DNA of 64,000 nucleotides from Streptomyces sp. P3 (GCA_016893485.2 JAFEKX020000001.1:3906001-3970000), one strand, 5' to 3'. Shown: positions 29,878-40,041, counted from the first letter of the stretch. The notes: generated by a model from the letters alone, not told the origin. Numbers and translations are program-made.

Positions 29878-30165
29878 CTACTTGTCGCCGCCCTTGCCCT
29901 TGTCGCCGTCCCCGCCCGAGCCCATGGACTCGTAGATCTCCTTGCACATGGGACACACCGGGTACTTCTTCGGGTCGCGGCCCGGCACCCAGACCTTCCC
30001 GCACAACGCCACCACGGGAGTGCCGTCGAGGGCGCTCGCCATGATCTTGTCCTTCTGGACGTAATGGGCGAAGCGCTCATGGTCCCCGTCGCCGTGCGAC
30101 ACCTGGGGCGTCGGCTCTACGAGGGTCCCCGTACCAGTCCCGCGCTCGGGCTCAAGAGTGCTCAT
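29878..30165 (-). CDS. DUF3039 family protein
   Basis: Intact 95-residue protein of a small actinobacterial family. It contains DHERFAHYVQKDKIMASAL and a cysteine set ALCGKVWVPGRDP ... YPVCPMCKEIYE that probably binds zinc. The C terminus is Gly/Lys/Asp-rich (GDGDKGKGGDK). The start MSTLEPERGTG at 30165 is chosen because the upstream codons are not conserved in type. Function unknown. Confidence 0.85.
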   Translation of the reverse strand: MSTLEPERGTGTGTLVEPTPQVSHGDGDHERFAHYVQKDKIMASALDGTPVVALCGKVWVPGRDPKKYPVCPMCKEIYESMGSGGDGDKGKGGDK

Positions 30166-30214
30166 AGTGCCAAGGGTACTGAAGCCCACGGGCATCAGTT
30201 CCGCGAAGGGCCCC

Positions 30215-30796
30215 TCAGTTCAGGGAAGGGTCGTCCGGGTACGTCGCCACCATCGCCAGCTCGCTGCGCTGGCGGCGCAGCACCTCGCGCCAGAGTCTCT
30301 CCGGGGACGGCGAGGACACGTCACCGGGCTCCGACTCGACGACGTACCAGGCGCCCTCCACCAGTTCGTTCTCCAGCTGGCCGGGTCCCCAGCCCGCGTA
30401 TCCGGCGAAGATCCGCAGCGAGCCGAGCGCCGAGGCGAGCAGCTCCGGCGGGGCCTCCAGGTCGACGAGTCCGATCGCGCCGTGCACGCGCCGCCAGCCG
30501 AGCGGGGCGCGCTCGCCGGCCGCGCCGCCCGGGATGACGGCGACGCCGAGGGCCGAGTCGAGCTGGACCGGGCCGCCCTGGAAGACGACGCCCGGTTCGC
30601 CGGCGAGATCGCCCCAGCCCTCCAGGATGTCGCCGACGTCCACAGGGGTCGGACGGTTGAGGACGACACCGAGGGAGCCCTCCTCGTCGTGGTCGAGAAG
30701 GAGCACCACCGCGCGGTCGAAGTTCGGGTCTGCCAGGGCGGGTGTTGCCACGAGCAACCGCCCTGTGAGCGAGGACACCTCGGTCATGCCTGACAT
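30215..30796 (-). CDS. YqgE/AlgH family protein
   Basis: Intact protein of about 193 residues. It has the family opening LTGRLLVATPALADPNFDRA, then VVLLLDHDEEGSLGVVLNRP and FAGYAGWGPGQLENELVEG. The molecular function of YqgE is not established; the name AlgH comes from a link to alginate in Pseudomonas. ATGs at 30796 (MSGMTEVSS) and 30787 (MTEVSS) are both possible. It ends 49 bases before the DUF3039 start and may be co-transcribed with it. Confidence 0.9.
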   Translation of the reverse strand: MSGMTEVSSLTGRLLVATPALADPNFDRAVVLLLDHDEEGSLGVVLNRPTPVDVGDILEGWGDLAGEPGVVFQGGPVQLDSALGVAVIPGGAAGERAPLGWRRVHGAIGLVDLEAPPELLASALGSLRIFAGYAGWGPGQLENELVEGAWYVVESEPGDVSSPSPERLWREVLRRQRSELAMVATYPDDPSLN

Positions 30797-31038
30797 GATC
30801 CCGCATCTTCCCGCGGATGGGGAGGCAATGCGGGTTCGGGAGTGAACGCAGCTCAGGGCGGAAAGGGGCGTCCCCGGCGCACGCGTCGCCTCCGTAACCC
30901 CATGTGCCCGATTGGGAACGGTTCGTGTTGTGACACAGCTATGACGTAGCTGGGTGCTCCTTGGGCTTACAGGAGGGGGTGGGCGGCCATTACGCTTACG
31001 TCTTCGGCCCCTGCCCAACTCCACGGAACGCGAGATTC

Positions 31039-32385
31039 ATGACCGTCAACGGCTCAGACGACGTACTGCTTGTCCACGGCGGAACCCCGCTCGAGGGCGA
31101 GATCCGTGTCCGTGGTGCGAAGAACCTCGTACCCAAGGCCATGGTCGCCGCCCTGCTGGGCAGTGAGCCAAGTCGACTGCGCAACGTTCCGGACATCCGT
31201 GACGTTCGTGTCGTACGCGGACTCCTGCAACTGCACGGGGTGACGGTCCGTCCGGGTGAGGAGCCGGGCGAGCTGGTGCTCGACCCGTCGCACGTGGAGA
31301 GCGCCAACGTCGCCGACATCGATGCCCACGCGGGCTCGTCGCGCATCCCGATCCTGTTCTGCGGTCCGCTGCTGCACCGGCTCGGGCACGCGTTCATCCC
31401 CGGGCTCGGCGGCTGTGACATCGGCGGCCGGCCGATCGACTTCCACTTCGAGGTGCTGCGGCAGTTCGGCGCGAAGATCGAGAAGCGGGCGGACGGCCAG
31501 TACCTGGAGGCTCCGCAGCGGCTGCGGGGCACGAAGATCCAGCTGCCGTACCCGTCCGTCGGCGCGACCGAGCAGGTGCTGCTGACCGCGGTGCTCGCGG
31601 AGGGCGTCACCGAACTCGCCAACGCGGCGGTGGAACCGGAGATCGAGGACCTTATCTGCGTACTGCAGAAGATGGGCGCGATCATCGCCATGGACACCGA
31701 CCGGACGATCCGCATCACCGGTGTGGACTCGCTCGGCGGCTACAACCACGCGGCCCTCCCGGACCGTCTGGAGGCCGCGTCCTGGGCGTCCGCGGCGCTG
31801 GCGACCGAGGGCAACATCTACGTCAAGGGCGCGCAGCAGCGCTCGATGATGACGTTCCTCAACACCTACCGGAAGGTGGGCGGTGCCTTCGCGATCGACG
31901 ACGAGGGCATCCGCTTCTGGCACCCCGGCGGCCAGTTGAAGTCCATCGCGCTCGAGACGGACGTGCACCCCGGCTTCCAGACGGACTGGCAGCAGCCCCT
32001 GGTCGTCGCCCTCACGCAGGCCACCGGCCTCTCGATCATCCACGAGACGGTCTACGAGTCCCGCCTCGGCTTCACCTCCGCGCTCAACCAGATGGGGGCG
32101 CACATCCAGCTCTACCGCGAGTGCCTCGGCGGCTCCAACTGCCGCTTCGGCCAGCGCAACTTCCTCCACTCGGCGGTCGTCTCGGGCCCGACCCGCCTCC
32201 AGGGCGCCGACCTGGTCATCCCCGACCTCCGCGGCGGCTTCTCGTACCTCATCGCCGCCCTCGCGGCCCAGGGCACGTCCCGCGTCCACGGCATCGACCT
32301 CATCAACCGCGGCTACGAGAACTTCATGGAGAAGCTCGTGGAGCTCGGCGCGAAGGTGGAACTGCCGGGCAAGGCGCTCGGCTAG
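31039..32385 (+). CDS. murA: UDP-N-acetylglucosamine 1-carboxyvinyltransferase
   Basis: First committed step of peptidoglycan synthesis: transfer of enolpyruvate from PEP to UDP-GlcNAc in the cytosol. Intact, 448 residues. The opening GEIRVRGAKNLVPKAMVAAL carries the conserved Lys-Asn pair. The active-site loop GLGGCDIGGRPIDFHFEVL retains the catalytic cysteine that fosfomycin alkylates, so the enzyme is predicted fosfomycin-sensitive. The ATG at 31039 begins MTVNGSDDVLLVHGG, as in S. coelicolor MurA from memory. It ends in a very strong hairpin shared with the convergent hup gene. A second murA is likely elsewhere in the genome. Confidence 0.95.
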   Translation: MTVNGSDDVLLVHGGTPLEGEIRVRGAKNLVPKAMVAALLGSEPSRLRNVPDIRDVRVVRGLLQLHGVTVRPGEEPGELVLDPSHVESANVADIDAHAGSSRIPILFCGPLLHRLGHAFIPGLGGCDIGGRPIDFHFEVLRQFGAKIEKRADGQYLEAPQRLRGTKIQLPYPSVGATEQVLLTAVLAEGVTELANAAVEPEIEDLICVLQKMGAIIAMDTDRTIRITGVDSLGGYNHAALPDRLEAASWASAALATEGNIYVKGAQQRSMMTFLNTYRKVGGAFAIDDEGIRFWHPGGQLKSIALETDVHPGFQTDWQQPLVVALTQATGLSIIHETVYESRLGFTSALNQMGAHIQLYRECLGGSNCRFGQRNFLHSAVVSGPTRLQGADLVIPDLRGGFSYLIAALAAQGTSRVHGIDLINRGYENFMEKLVELGAKVELPGKALG

Positions 32386-32400
32386 CAGCAGGCGTACGTA

Positions 32401-32446
32401 CGCCGATGGGGCGGCCACCCGGACTTGGGTGGCCGCCCCATCGGCG
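32401..32446. terminator. Bidirectional terminator between murA and hup
   Basis: A perfect 20-base stem (32401-32420 with 32427-32446; begins CGCCGATGGGGCGGCCACCC) with a 6-base loop GGACTT lies 15 bases after the murA stop. It serves convergent genes from both sides. Confidence 0.88.
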
Positions 32447-32465
32447 TTGTGCTCGGTGCCCCAAA

Positions 32466-32493
32466 GGGGCGCGGGGAACTGCGCGACCAGCCA
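32466..32493 (+). repeat. Dispersed short repeat, copy 2
   Basis: Consensus copy of the element GGGGCGCGGGGAACTGCGCG plus ACCAGCCA, in the gap between the murA terminator and the hup stop. Same sequence as 51549-51578 and related to 28224-28251. Such elements are scattered between Streptomyces genes; their function is unknown. Confidence 0.8.
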
Positions 32494-32551
32494 CGGCGAT
32501 TCCGTCAGCCGAAATGCGGCCCGCAGTTACCCGGCGCTCAAAGCGGAGCGC

Positions 32552-32833
32552 TTACTTGCCCTTGGCGGCTTCCTTGAGCTTGCTGCCCGCGGACACCTTG
32601 ACGCTGTAACCGGCGGGGATGTTGATCGGGTCGCCGGTCTGCGGGTTGCGCGCGGTGCGAGCGGCACGGTGGGTGCGCTCGAAGGTCAGGAAGCCGGGAA
32701 TGGTGACCTTCTCGTCGCCCTTGGAGACGATCTCGCCAACGGTCTCGGCGAACGCGGCCAGAACGGCGTCGGCGTCCTTGCGGGTGACCTCGGCACGGTC
32801 GGCCAGCGCGGCCACCAGCTCACTGCGGTTCAT
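32552..32833 (-). CDS. hup: HU-family nucleoid protein
   Basis: Histone-like DNA-binding and -bending protein, 93 residues, intact. The sequence starts MNRSELVAALADRAEVTRKD, contains the dimer core and the signature FLTFERTHRAARTARNPQTG at the DNA-binding arm, and ends SKLKEAAKGK. It is the short, tail-less HU, distinct from the longer HupS with a Lys-rich tail. The ATG at 32833 follows a 417-base upstream region suggesting complex control. Confidence 0.95.
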   Translation of the reverse strand: MNRSELVAALADRAEVTRKDADAVLAAFAETVGEIVSKGDEKVTIPGFLTFERTHRAARTARNPQTGDPINIPAGYSVKVSAGSKLKEAAKGK

Positions 32834-33250
32834 GTTGTTACTCCCGTGTTCTTCTTGCCGTTTGAGGCGTGCCACGCGGCGGAGCCGCATATCGGGCACG
32901 GTGAAGCCGATGCTGCCAGGGTCCTCGGTGAGTCCCCGGACCCGGGTCCGTCGTCCAGACCCTCGCGCCCGAAGACGCATCCTGCCCCTACCTGCGGCGG
33001 GAAAGCCAATCCGGCACCCGTAGGAGTCGCGAGAACACCCGTGGGAGTCACACGAAAAGCGCCACGCCCTCTGTGTGGTGACGCTCCGTCGACTCCCGGC
33101 AGCGAGGGCCGGGCCTGGAGAGGCCCGAAGCCTGGCCGCCACGATAAACGGCCGCCGGAGGCCCGGGTTCCGCGACGCGCCGGTGTACGAGCGGCCGTGG
33201 CGATCCTCACAGCCGCCGCACACCCGCCGATCGAGGCGCTACGACAGCGT
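32834..33250. promoter_or_regulatory. Long upstream region of hup with paired 14-base repeats
   Basis: 417 bases without a supported gene, between hup and the malic enzyme stop. It holds two near-identical 14-base repeats, CACCCGTAGGAGTC (33015-33028) and CACCCGTGGGAGTC (33036-33049), 21 bases apart (two helical turns), about 180-215 bases before the hup start. They may be sites for an unknown regulator. A partial inverted repeat (GGCCGGGCCTGGAGAGGCCC) near 33108 could end upstream transcripts. Confidence 0.5.
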
Positions 33251-34691
33251 CTACGACACGGAGGGCGTCGTCGAGGCCGCCGCCACCCCCGCCGCCTTCG
33301 CCGCGTCACGCACCGCGCCCGCGACCGCGCCGGCGACCTTGTCGTTGAAGACGCTGGGGATGATGTAGTTCGCGTTCAGCTCGTCCTCGGTCACCACGTT
33401 CGCGAGTGCGGTCGCGGCGGCGAGCATCATCTCGGTGTTGACGGTGCGGGACTGCGCGTCCAGCAGACCGCGGAAGACACCCGGGAAGACCAGCACGTTG
33501 TTGATCTGGTTCGGGAAGTCCGAGCGGCCTGTGGCCACGACCGCCGCCGTCTGACGGGCGATCGTCGGGTCGACCTCGGGGTCCGGGTTCGCGAGCGCGA
33601 ACACGATCGCGTCCTCGGCCATCGCGGCCACGTCGTCGCCGTCGAGGACGTTCGGGGCGGAGACGCCCACGAAGACGTCGGCGCCGCGCACGGCCTCCTT
33701 CAGGGTGCCGGTGAGGCCGTCGGGGTTGGTGTTGTCGGCGATCCAGCGCAGCGGCGAGTCGGGCTTGGCGTCGACCAGGTCCTCGCGGCCGGCGTGCACG
33801 ACACCGTGGATGTCGGCGACGACCGCGTTCTTGACTCCCGCGGCGAGCAGCAGCTTGAGGATGGCCGTACCGGCAGCGCCCGCGCCGGACATGACGACCC
33901 GGATGTCCCCGATGCCCTTGCCGGCCACCCGCAGCGCGTTCGTCAGCGCGGCGAGGACGACGATCGCGGTGCCGTGCTGGTCGTCGTGGAAGACGGGGAT
34001 GTCGAGGGCCTCGCGCAGCCGCGCCTCGATTTCGAAGCAGCGCGGCGCGGAGATGTCCTCCAGGTTGATGCCGGCGAAGCCCGGGGCGATGGCCTTGACG
34101 ATCTCGACGATCGCGTCGGTGTCCTGGGTGTCGAGGCACAGCGGCCAGGCGTCGATGCCCGCGAACCGCTTGAACAGGGCGGCCTTGCCCTCCATGACCG
34201 GCAGCGCGGCCTTGGGGCCGATGTTGCCGAGGCCGAGCACGGCGGAGCCGTCGGTGACGACCGCGACGGAGTTGCGCTTGATGGTGAGGCGGCGCGCGTC
34301 CTCGGGGTTCTCCGCGATCGCCATGCACACGCGGGCGACGCCCGGGGTGTAGATCATGGAGAGGTCGTCACGGTTGCGGATCGGGTGCTTGGACTGCATC
34401 TCGATCTTGCCGCCGAGGTGCATGAGGAACGTACGGTCGGAGACCTTGCCCAGGGGTGACGCCCTCGATGCCGCGCAGCTGCTGGACGATCTCGTCGGCG
34501 TGGGCCGTCGAGGACGCCGCGATGGTGACGTCGATCCGGAGCTTCTCGTGGCCGGAGGCGGTCACGTCGAGGCCGGTCACCGAGCCTCCGTGGGACTCCA
34601 CGGCCGTGGTGATCTGGGAGACCGCCGTTCCGCTCGCGGGCACCTCCAGACGGACCGTGATCGAGTAGGAGACGCTGGGCGCCGTAGCCAT
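33251..34691 (-). CDS. NAD(P)-dependent malic enzyme with ACT domain (frame broken)
   Basis: Oxidatively decarboxylates malate to pyruvate. N-terminal ACT-type regulatory domain (VSYSITVRLEVPASGTAVSQ; LRIDVTIAASSTAHADEIVQ), then the malic enzyme core: SMIYTPGVARVCMAIAE, FGLGNIGP-type GLGNIGPKAALPVMEGKAAL, metal-site region INLEDISAPRCFEIE, VFHDDQHGTAIV, and the nucleotide-binding VVMSGAGAAGTAILKLL. One C is missing near 34455 (ACCCCTGGG), exactly between the two domains. The restored length is about 480 residues. The ATG at 34691 (MATAPSVSYS) is the natural start. Confidence 0.92.
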
Positions 34692-34820
34692 GGCCGACTT
34701 CCTCTGCTTTCACCGTTGAGCTGGGTACGCGTAGGAGCTGATACGCGCTCCGATGGTCGCACCTACTGCCCGGTAGGCGTTAGCCGCCCCCGATTGCGAA
34801 CGTTTTGTTCGCGAGAAAAA

Positions 34821-34855
34821 GAGGCCCCCGTCACTTTTCCCGTGACGGGGGCCTC
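34821..34855 (-). terminator. Intrinsic terminator after HelD-like gene
   Basis: A perfect 14-base stem (GAGGCCCCCGTCAC with GTGACGGGGGCCTC), 7-base loop. On the minus strand it is followed by TTTTT. It lies in the 339-base gap 34692-35030 about 175 bases after the helicase stop. I see no gene in the rest of that gap. Confidence 0.85.
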
Positions 34856-35030
34856 TCTCACGATCAGTGACACCGACCCGCCATGCTCGCCTCGCGGCAA
34901 GTGGTCGCTCGTAGCGACGAAGGTTGGGCCCGGGGCTTGATCGGGCCGGTGTCACGTCAAGGCTAACAAACAGATCCCGTAAGACCATTCCCATCCCGAG
35001 AGTTCATCCAAAGCGCCTCAGGTCGGCGCC

Positions 35031-37365
35031 TCAGTCGCGGAGCAGATCGGGCACCCCGTTCGCGTCCGGCTCGTCCCGCTCGGCGGAGACGACCGTGAGC
35101 TGCTGGGTCGCGCGGGTGAGGGCGACGTAGAGAACCCGCAGTCCGGCGGGTGACTCGTCGGCGATCTCCGCGGGCGAGACGACCACGGTCGCGTCGTACT
35201 CGAGGCCCTTGGCCTCCAGGCTGCCGAGGGCGACGACCCGGTCCCCGAGGCCGGTGAGCCAACGGCGGGCCTCCTCACGGCGGTTCATCGCGACGACCAC
35301 GCCGACCGTGCCGTCGACCCGGTCGAGCAGCCGCGCGGCCTCGGCGCGGACGGACTCGGCGAGCGAGTTCCGTACGACGGCACCGTGCTCGTTGTTCGTA
35401 GCCACGAAACGCGGCTTCACGCCGGTCGAGCGGACCGCCGACGGGGACGCGGAGCCGGGCATCGCCAGCGCCAGGACCTTCGCCGCCAGCTCCGCGATCT
35501 CGGCCGGGTTGCGGTAGTTGACGGTGAGGGTGAAGCGGCGGCGGGGGCGGGAACCGAGGGCCTCGTCACGGGCCTCGGCCGCCTCGTCGGGGTCGGACCA
35601 GGACGACTGGGCCGGATCTCCTACGACCGTCCAGGTGGCGTGCCGGCCACGGCGGCCGACCATGCGCCACTGCATCGGGGTGAGGTCCTGGGCCTCGTCC
35701 ACGATGACGTGCGCGTACTCGGTGCGCTCCTGGGCGAGCCGCTCGGCGCGTTCGCGCTGCGACTCCTCGCGTACGGGCATCAGCTCCTCGAGACCGGTGA
35801 GCTGGTCCAGCGGGTCGAGGTCGCGCCGCTTGCGGGGGCGGGCCGGGGTGCCGAGGATCGCCTGGAGCTCGTCGAGGATCGCCACGTCGTGGACGGAGAG
35901 TCCCTCGCGCTTGAGGGCGCGGGAGACCCGGCGGACCTCGCCGGGGTTGAGGATGCGCCGGGCCCAGCGGCCGAGTCTGCGTTCGTCGGACATCGACTCC
36001 AGGACGGCGCGCGGGGTGAGTTCGGGCCACCAGGCGTCGAGGAACGCGATGAAGTCGTCCTCGCTCGCGATGTCCTCGTCGAAGGAGGAGCGCAGTTCGG
36101 CGGCGAGTTCGGGGTCCGTGTGCCGGCCCGCCGAACCGGAGCGCTCCCACAGGGCGTCGAGGAGCAGCTTGCGGGCGCGCGGGCGCAGCATGTTGACCGG
36201 GGCCGTACCGCTGAGCGCGCTCTGCCGGACGCGCTCCAGGTCGGCGGCCTCCAGTTCGAGGCGCCGCCCGAAGGCGACGACCCGCAGCCGGTCCGGCGCG
36301 TCGCTCGACTCCAGGGCGCCGCGCGCGGCCTTCCGCAACACGCGGAGCATGCGGTACGAGCCCTTCGCGCGGGCCACGGCCGGGGAGTCGTAGAGGGTGG
36401 CCTCGGCGCCGTCGACGAGCGAACCGATCGCCCGGATCGCGACCTGGCCCTCCTCGCCGAGGGACGGCAGGACGCCCTCGGTGTACGCGACCAGCAGCGG
36501 GGTCGGCGAGACGATGAGGATGCCGCCCGCGTACCGGCGCCGGTCCTGGTAGAGCAGGTAGGCGGCGCGGTGCAGGGCGACGGCCGTCTTGCCGGTCCCC
36601 GGGCCGCCCTCGACGTAGGTCACCGAGGCGGCGGGGGCGCGGATCACCAGGTCCTGCTCGGCCTGGATCGACGCCACGATGTCGCGCATGGTGTGGCTGC
36701 GGGCCTGGCCGAGCGCGGCCATGAGGGCGCCGTCGCCGATGACCGCCAGCTGCTCGCCGTCGAGGAAAGCGCTCAGCTCGGGGCGCATCAGGTCGTCCTC
36801 GACCCCGAGCACCCGCCGCCCCTTGGACCGGATGACCCGGCGCCGTACGACCCGCCCCGGGTCGACCGGCGTGGACCGGTAGAACGGCGCGGCGGCGGGC
36901 GCCCGCCAGTCGATGACCAGCGGCGCGTACTCGGAGTCGAGGACTCCGATCCGCCCGATGTGCAGTGTCTCGGCGATATCGGCGGTCTGGTCCTCCCGCA
37001 CGGCGCCTTCGGCCGGTTCCACGGCGGTGTAGGCGCCGTCGGCCCCCTTTGCCGTCCTTGCCGAGCAGGAGGTCGATCCGCCCGAAAAGGAAGTCCTCGA
37101 ACTCGTTGTTGAGCCGGTTGAGGTGGATACCGGCGCGGAACACCTGCGCGTCCCGCTCGGCGAGCGCGCCGGGTGTGCCGACCTGGCCGCGCTTGGCCGC
37201 GTCGTTCATGAGGAACTCGGCCTCGTGGATCTTCTCCTCAAGCCGCCGGTACACCCGGTCCAGGTGTGCCTGTTCGACGCTGATCTCCCGGTCCCGTAGC
37301 GAATCCTGGGCGGATTTGTCGGACACCGTGTCGAGCGCGGTCTCCTGTTGAGCCTGTGCGGCCAC
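35031..37365 (-). CDS. HelD/UvrD-like RNA polymerase-associated ATPase (frame broken)
   Basis: Superfamily 1 motor of about 778 residues. An N-terminal coiled region (DREISVEQAHLDRVYRRLEE), as in HelD proteins that insert into RNA polymerase, precedes the helicase core. Walker A is GGPGTGKTAVALHR, Walker B is VIVDEAQDLTPMQWR, motif III is TWTVVGDPAQSSW, and the late motif VI is LRVLYVALTRATQQL. One base is missing near 37045, after GRIDLLLGKDGK. HelD-type ATPases release stalled RNA polymerase; the HelR subgroup protects against rifamycins. I see no rifamycin-associated element upstream, so I do not assign HelR. Confidence 0.85.
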
Positions 37366-37527
37366 CGGGCCCCCTTCTGACGTGCTGGGCAGCCGTCAAC
37401 CGTACGCGAAAAATGCCTCGGTAGTGAGGGGACTGCCCGGTGGATCTTGACAAAAGCGCGAGGCCCGGCACGCGTACCTTCCGCGTTCCGGGCCCCGCAC
37501 ACCACGACCTGCCGGTTGTTCAGGTGC

Positions 37528-38283
37528 TTACGCGTCCACTTCCACGAGCTTCTTGCCGTCGAAGGTCATGACCTCGAAGTGGTCGATCTCGTTCGGCGTC
37601 AGGGCCGCTCCGCCCTGGGCGTAGAGCGGGCTCTTGGCCTCCGCCTTCGTGGCGTTCGCGATTCCGTAACCCCAGGCCGGGACCGACCAGGAACTCATCG
37701 TCTCGCGCTCGCCGTTCTTGCCGACCGCGATCAGGGAGCACTTCAGGGGGCCCTTGACGTTACTGAGCTCCACGATCCCGAGGGTGCCCCAGTCCTTCTT
37801 GGACATCGCCACGGTCGCGCTGACCTTGGTGGTCTTGTCCGTCGCCGAGACCTTGTCGGACAAAGTGTCGAAGGTGGTCTTGGCGGTGGCCACGGCCGGT
37901 GCGTTACCCGAGTCGTTGCCACCGTTGGCCGCGATGACGGCCAGCGGGCCGGCGATGATCAGGGCCGCCGCGGCGGCGATCATGTAGAAACTGCGCCGCC
38001 GCTTCAGTGCCCGCCGTTCACCGACGTCGTCGACCAGCCGCTCCACCAGCCGTGGACTGGGTTTCGCGGACAGGGACTCGCCGATCGCGGGAGTGCCGGA
38101 GCCCGGCAGATCCGCGAGCGCCGCCAGCATCGGCTCCATCCCGGCCAGCTCGTCGAGCTGCTGGGCGCACCATTCACAGGTGGCGAGATGGGCCTCGAAA
38201 GCGGTTGCTTCGGCGTCGTCGAGAATCCCGAGGGCGTAGGCGCCGACGGTCTCGTGTTCGTTCGAGCCCTGAGATCCCTGCAT
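37528..38283 (-). CDS. Anti-sigma factor, zinc-binding (ZAS) membrane protein
   Basis: Intact 251-residue protein. The N-terminal cytosolic domain has the anti-sigma zinc motif HETVGAYALGILDDAE ... HLATCEWCAQQL (His plus CxxC). One membrane segment (SFYMIAAAAALIIAGPLAVI) is near residue 100, and an external domain follows (MSSWSVPAWGYGIANATKAE). It is encoded 45 bases after the ECF sigma gene and should hold that sigma at the membrane until signalled. By order it corresponds to RsuA of S. coelicolor. Confidence 0.9.
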   Translation of the reverse strand: MQGSQGSNEHETVGAYALGILDDAEATAFEAHLATCEWCAQQLDELAGMEPMLAALADLPGSGTPAIGESLSAKPSPRLVERLVDDVGERRALKRRRSFYMIAAAAALIIAGPLAVIAANGGNDSGNAPAVATAKTTFDTLSDKVSATDKTTKVSATVAMSKKDWGTLGIVELSNVKGPLKCSLIAVGKNGERETMSSWSVPAWGYGIANATKAEAKSPLYAQGGAALTPNEIDHFEVMTFDGKKLVEVDA

Positions 38284-38328
38284 GGAACCAGGACTACCCG
38301 TTCCGTATCCCCGTAAATGCTCATGCCG

Positions 38329-38895
38329 TCACCCCCGCTCCTCCAGAGCAAGCTTCATCGATCGAAGGGCGTAGAACACCCTTGAGCGCACCGTGCCACT
38401 GGGGATGCCAAGCGTCTCGGCCGCCTCATTGACGGTACGCCCCTTGAAGTACGTCTCGACGAGCACCTCCCGGTGGGCCGGGGTCAGGTCGTCCAGCGCG
38501 TCCGACAGTGTCATCAGCCACAACGCCTTGTCGATCTCGTCCTCCGCGGGGATGACCTCCAGCGGCGACGGGTCCACCTCCTGCGGCCGGGCCTGCCGGC
38601 TGCGGTGACCGTCGATGACGATGCGCCGTGCCACCGTCACAAGCCAGGGTCGTACCGATCCGGTCGCCCGGTTGAGCTGGCCGGCGTTCTTCCAGGCCCG
38701 GATGAGCGTCTCCTGCACCACGTCCTCGGCACGCTGCCGGTCTCCGGCGACGAGCCGCAACACATAGGCGAGCAAGGGTCCGGCGTGCTCCCGGTACAGA
38801 GCACGCATCAGCTCCTCATCAGGTTCCGAGGACTGGGACATGCGATGTCGGGCCCTCGGTGCGTGTTCATTGGCCACGACGGAATCCTTGCGCAC
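38329..38895 (-). CDS. sigU: ECF RNA polymerase sigma factor, SigU type
   Basis: Region 2 is ALYREHAGPLLAYVLRLVAG and RAEDVVQETLIRAWKNAGQL. Region 4 is LTPAHREVLVETYFKGRTVN and ETLGIPSGTVRSRVFYALRS. Intact, 188 residues from the GTG at 38895, which is preceded by a clear GGAGGT ribosome site; the internal ATG at 38841 (MSQSSEPDEEL) has none. The adjacent anti-sigma gene and the synteny with murA-hup-malic enzyme-helicase support identity with SigU, linked in S. coelicolor to secretion and development. The gene name rests on context. Confidence 0.85.
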   Translation of the reverse strand: MRKDSVVANEHAPRARHRMSQSSEPDEELMRALYREHAGPLLAYVLRLVAGDRQRAEDVVQETLIRAWKNAGQLNRATGSVRPWLVTVARRIVIDGHRSRQARPQEVDPSPLEVIPAEDEIDKALWLMTLSDALDDLTPAHREVLVETYFKGRTVNEAAETLGIPSGTVRSRVFYALRSMKLALEERG

Positions 38896-39168
38896 GCCCA
38901 CCTCCGGTGTCCGGGGTTCCCCAGTCGGTCGCTCATGGAGAGGTACGCGGACGGGTGGGCGGATGTTCAACGTGAGGCGACAGTTTTCTCCGGAGTGACG
39001 TGACGAGCTGGACATGGGTGCACATTCCCACCCTACGATCTTTACATTTCCACCACATGAGCAAGATCGCCAGAGCTGCCCGCACCGCCCCGGAGTGAAA
39101 CGCACTGTTGTCGAAATCACTTCGTCAATTGACGTCCCCTCACTTCACAGAAGCCGCATAAGGGATTC

Positions 39169-39759
39169 TCAGGCTCGCGCGAGCGCCGCCCGCCGCCGAT
39201 GCCGGGCCACTCTCTCCCGGTTCCCGCACACCTCACTGGAGCACCAGCGCCGCCGACCCCCGGGACGAATCGAGATAAACGATCGGGCAGTTGTCCCCTT
39301 CACATTCCCGCAGCGAGGCCCGGGCGACGGGATCGGTGAGCAGTTCCACGGCATCCCTGGCGATCACGGCAAGCAACGCACCGCACCCCGGCTCCCCCTC
39401 CAACTGCCGCACCAGCACGCCCTCTTCATCGCGTACGGCACGGGGTGCGGGGTCGCGGCGCGGGCGAGGTCGTTGACGCGGGCGAGGGCGAGGTCGTAGG
39501 GCCGAGCATCGGAACCGGTACTTCTCCGGACCAACTGCCCGATCTGCCCCCGCAGTTCACGGAAGCCGACCAGCCAGGAGGAGTCGACGTGGGCGAGTGG
39601 AGTGGCCGCGGGGACGAGCCCCGACCGGACGATCCACGCACGCAAGGGCTCCGGTGCGTCGAGCCGTTCCTCGGGGTGCGTGGTCGCGAGGAGGTCCAGG
39701 CAGATCCGCCCGGCGTCGAAACGCAGCTCGTACGGGGCCATGGTCGAACCCAGTGCCAT
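39169..39759 (-). CDS. CGNR zinc-finger (ABATE domain) regulator-like protein (frame broken)
   Basis: Probable stress-linked transcriptional regulator. The N-terminal ABATE-like domain (LRFDAGRICLDLLATTHPEE; WLVGFRELRGQIGQLVRRS) is followed by the C-terminal zinc finger ECEGDNCPIVYLDSSRG ... CSSEVCGNRERVARHR, which contains the eponymous CGNR. Frame breaks lie near 39425 and 39255. Restored length is about 197 residues. Start at 39759 or 39741; neither ribosome site is decisive. Confidence 0.83.
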
Positions 39760-39812
39760 GTGCCTGTCACCGCCTAGGAGTACCCCGGTCGTCGGTCGTC
39801 AGGGATCGGTGT

Positions 39813-39859
39813 GTGCCATTCGGTGCGTGCCATTCGGTGCGTGCCATTCGGTGCGTGCC
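39813..39859 (+). repeat. 14-base tandem repeat
   Basis: Unit GTGCCATTCGGTGC is repeated three times without change (39813-39826, 39827-39840, 39841-39854) plus 5 bases of a fourth. It lies upstream of the CGNR gene, between divergent genes. Copy number may vary in strains, and it could hold a regulator. Confidence 0.8.
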
Positions 39860-40041
39860 GTGAGGAGGGGATCGCGGGTATCCCGTCCCCTCTCCCTACA
39901 GTGCCTGCCCGCTGACCCGGCCGGAACCCCTCGCACCGGCCGCGCGTGCACATCGGCTGGGACATCGGCATGGACGGTCGCGTATGCGGGCGCGCGTCTC
40001 GGCGATGTTCGGCGGGGCGCGCGGTCCGTTGACTGGAGGGC

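Noticed and set aside
37366..37527. Rifamycin-associated element before the HelD-like gene
   Set aside because: I found no long inverted repeat of that type upstream of 37365, so HelR-type rifamycin induction is not supported.
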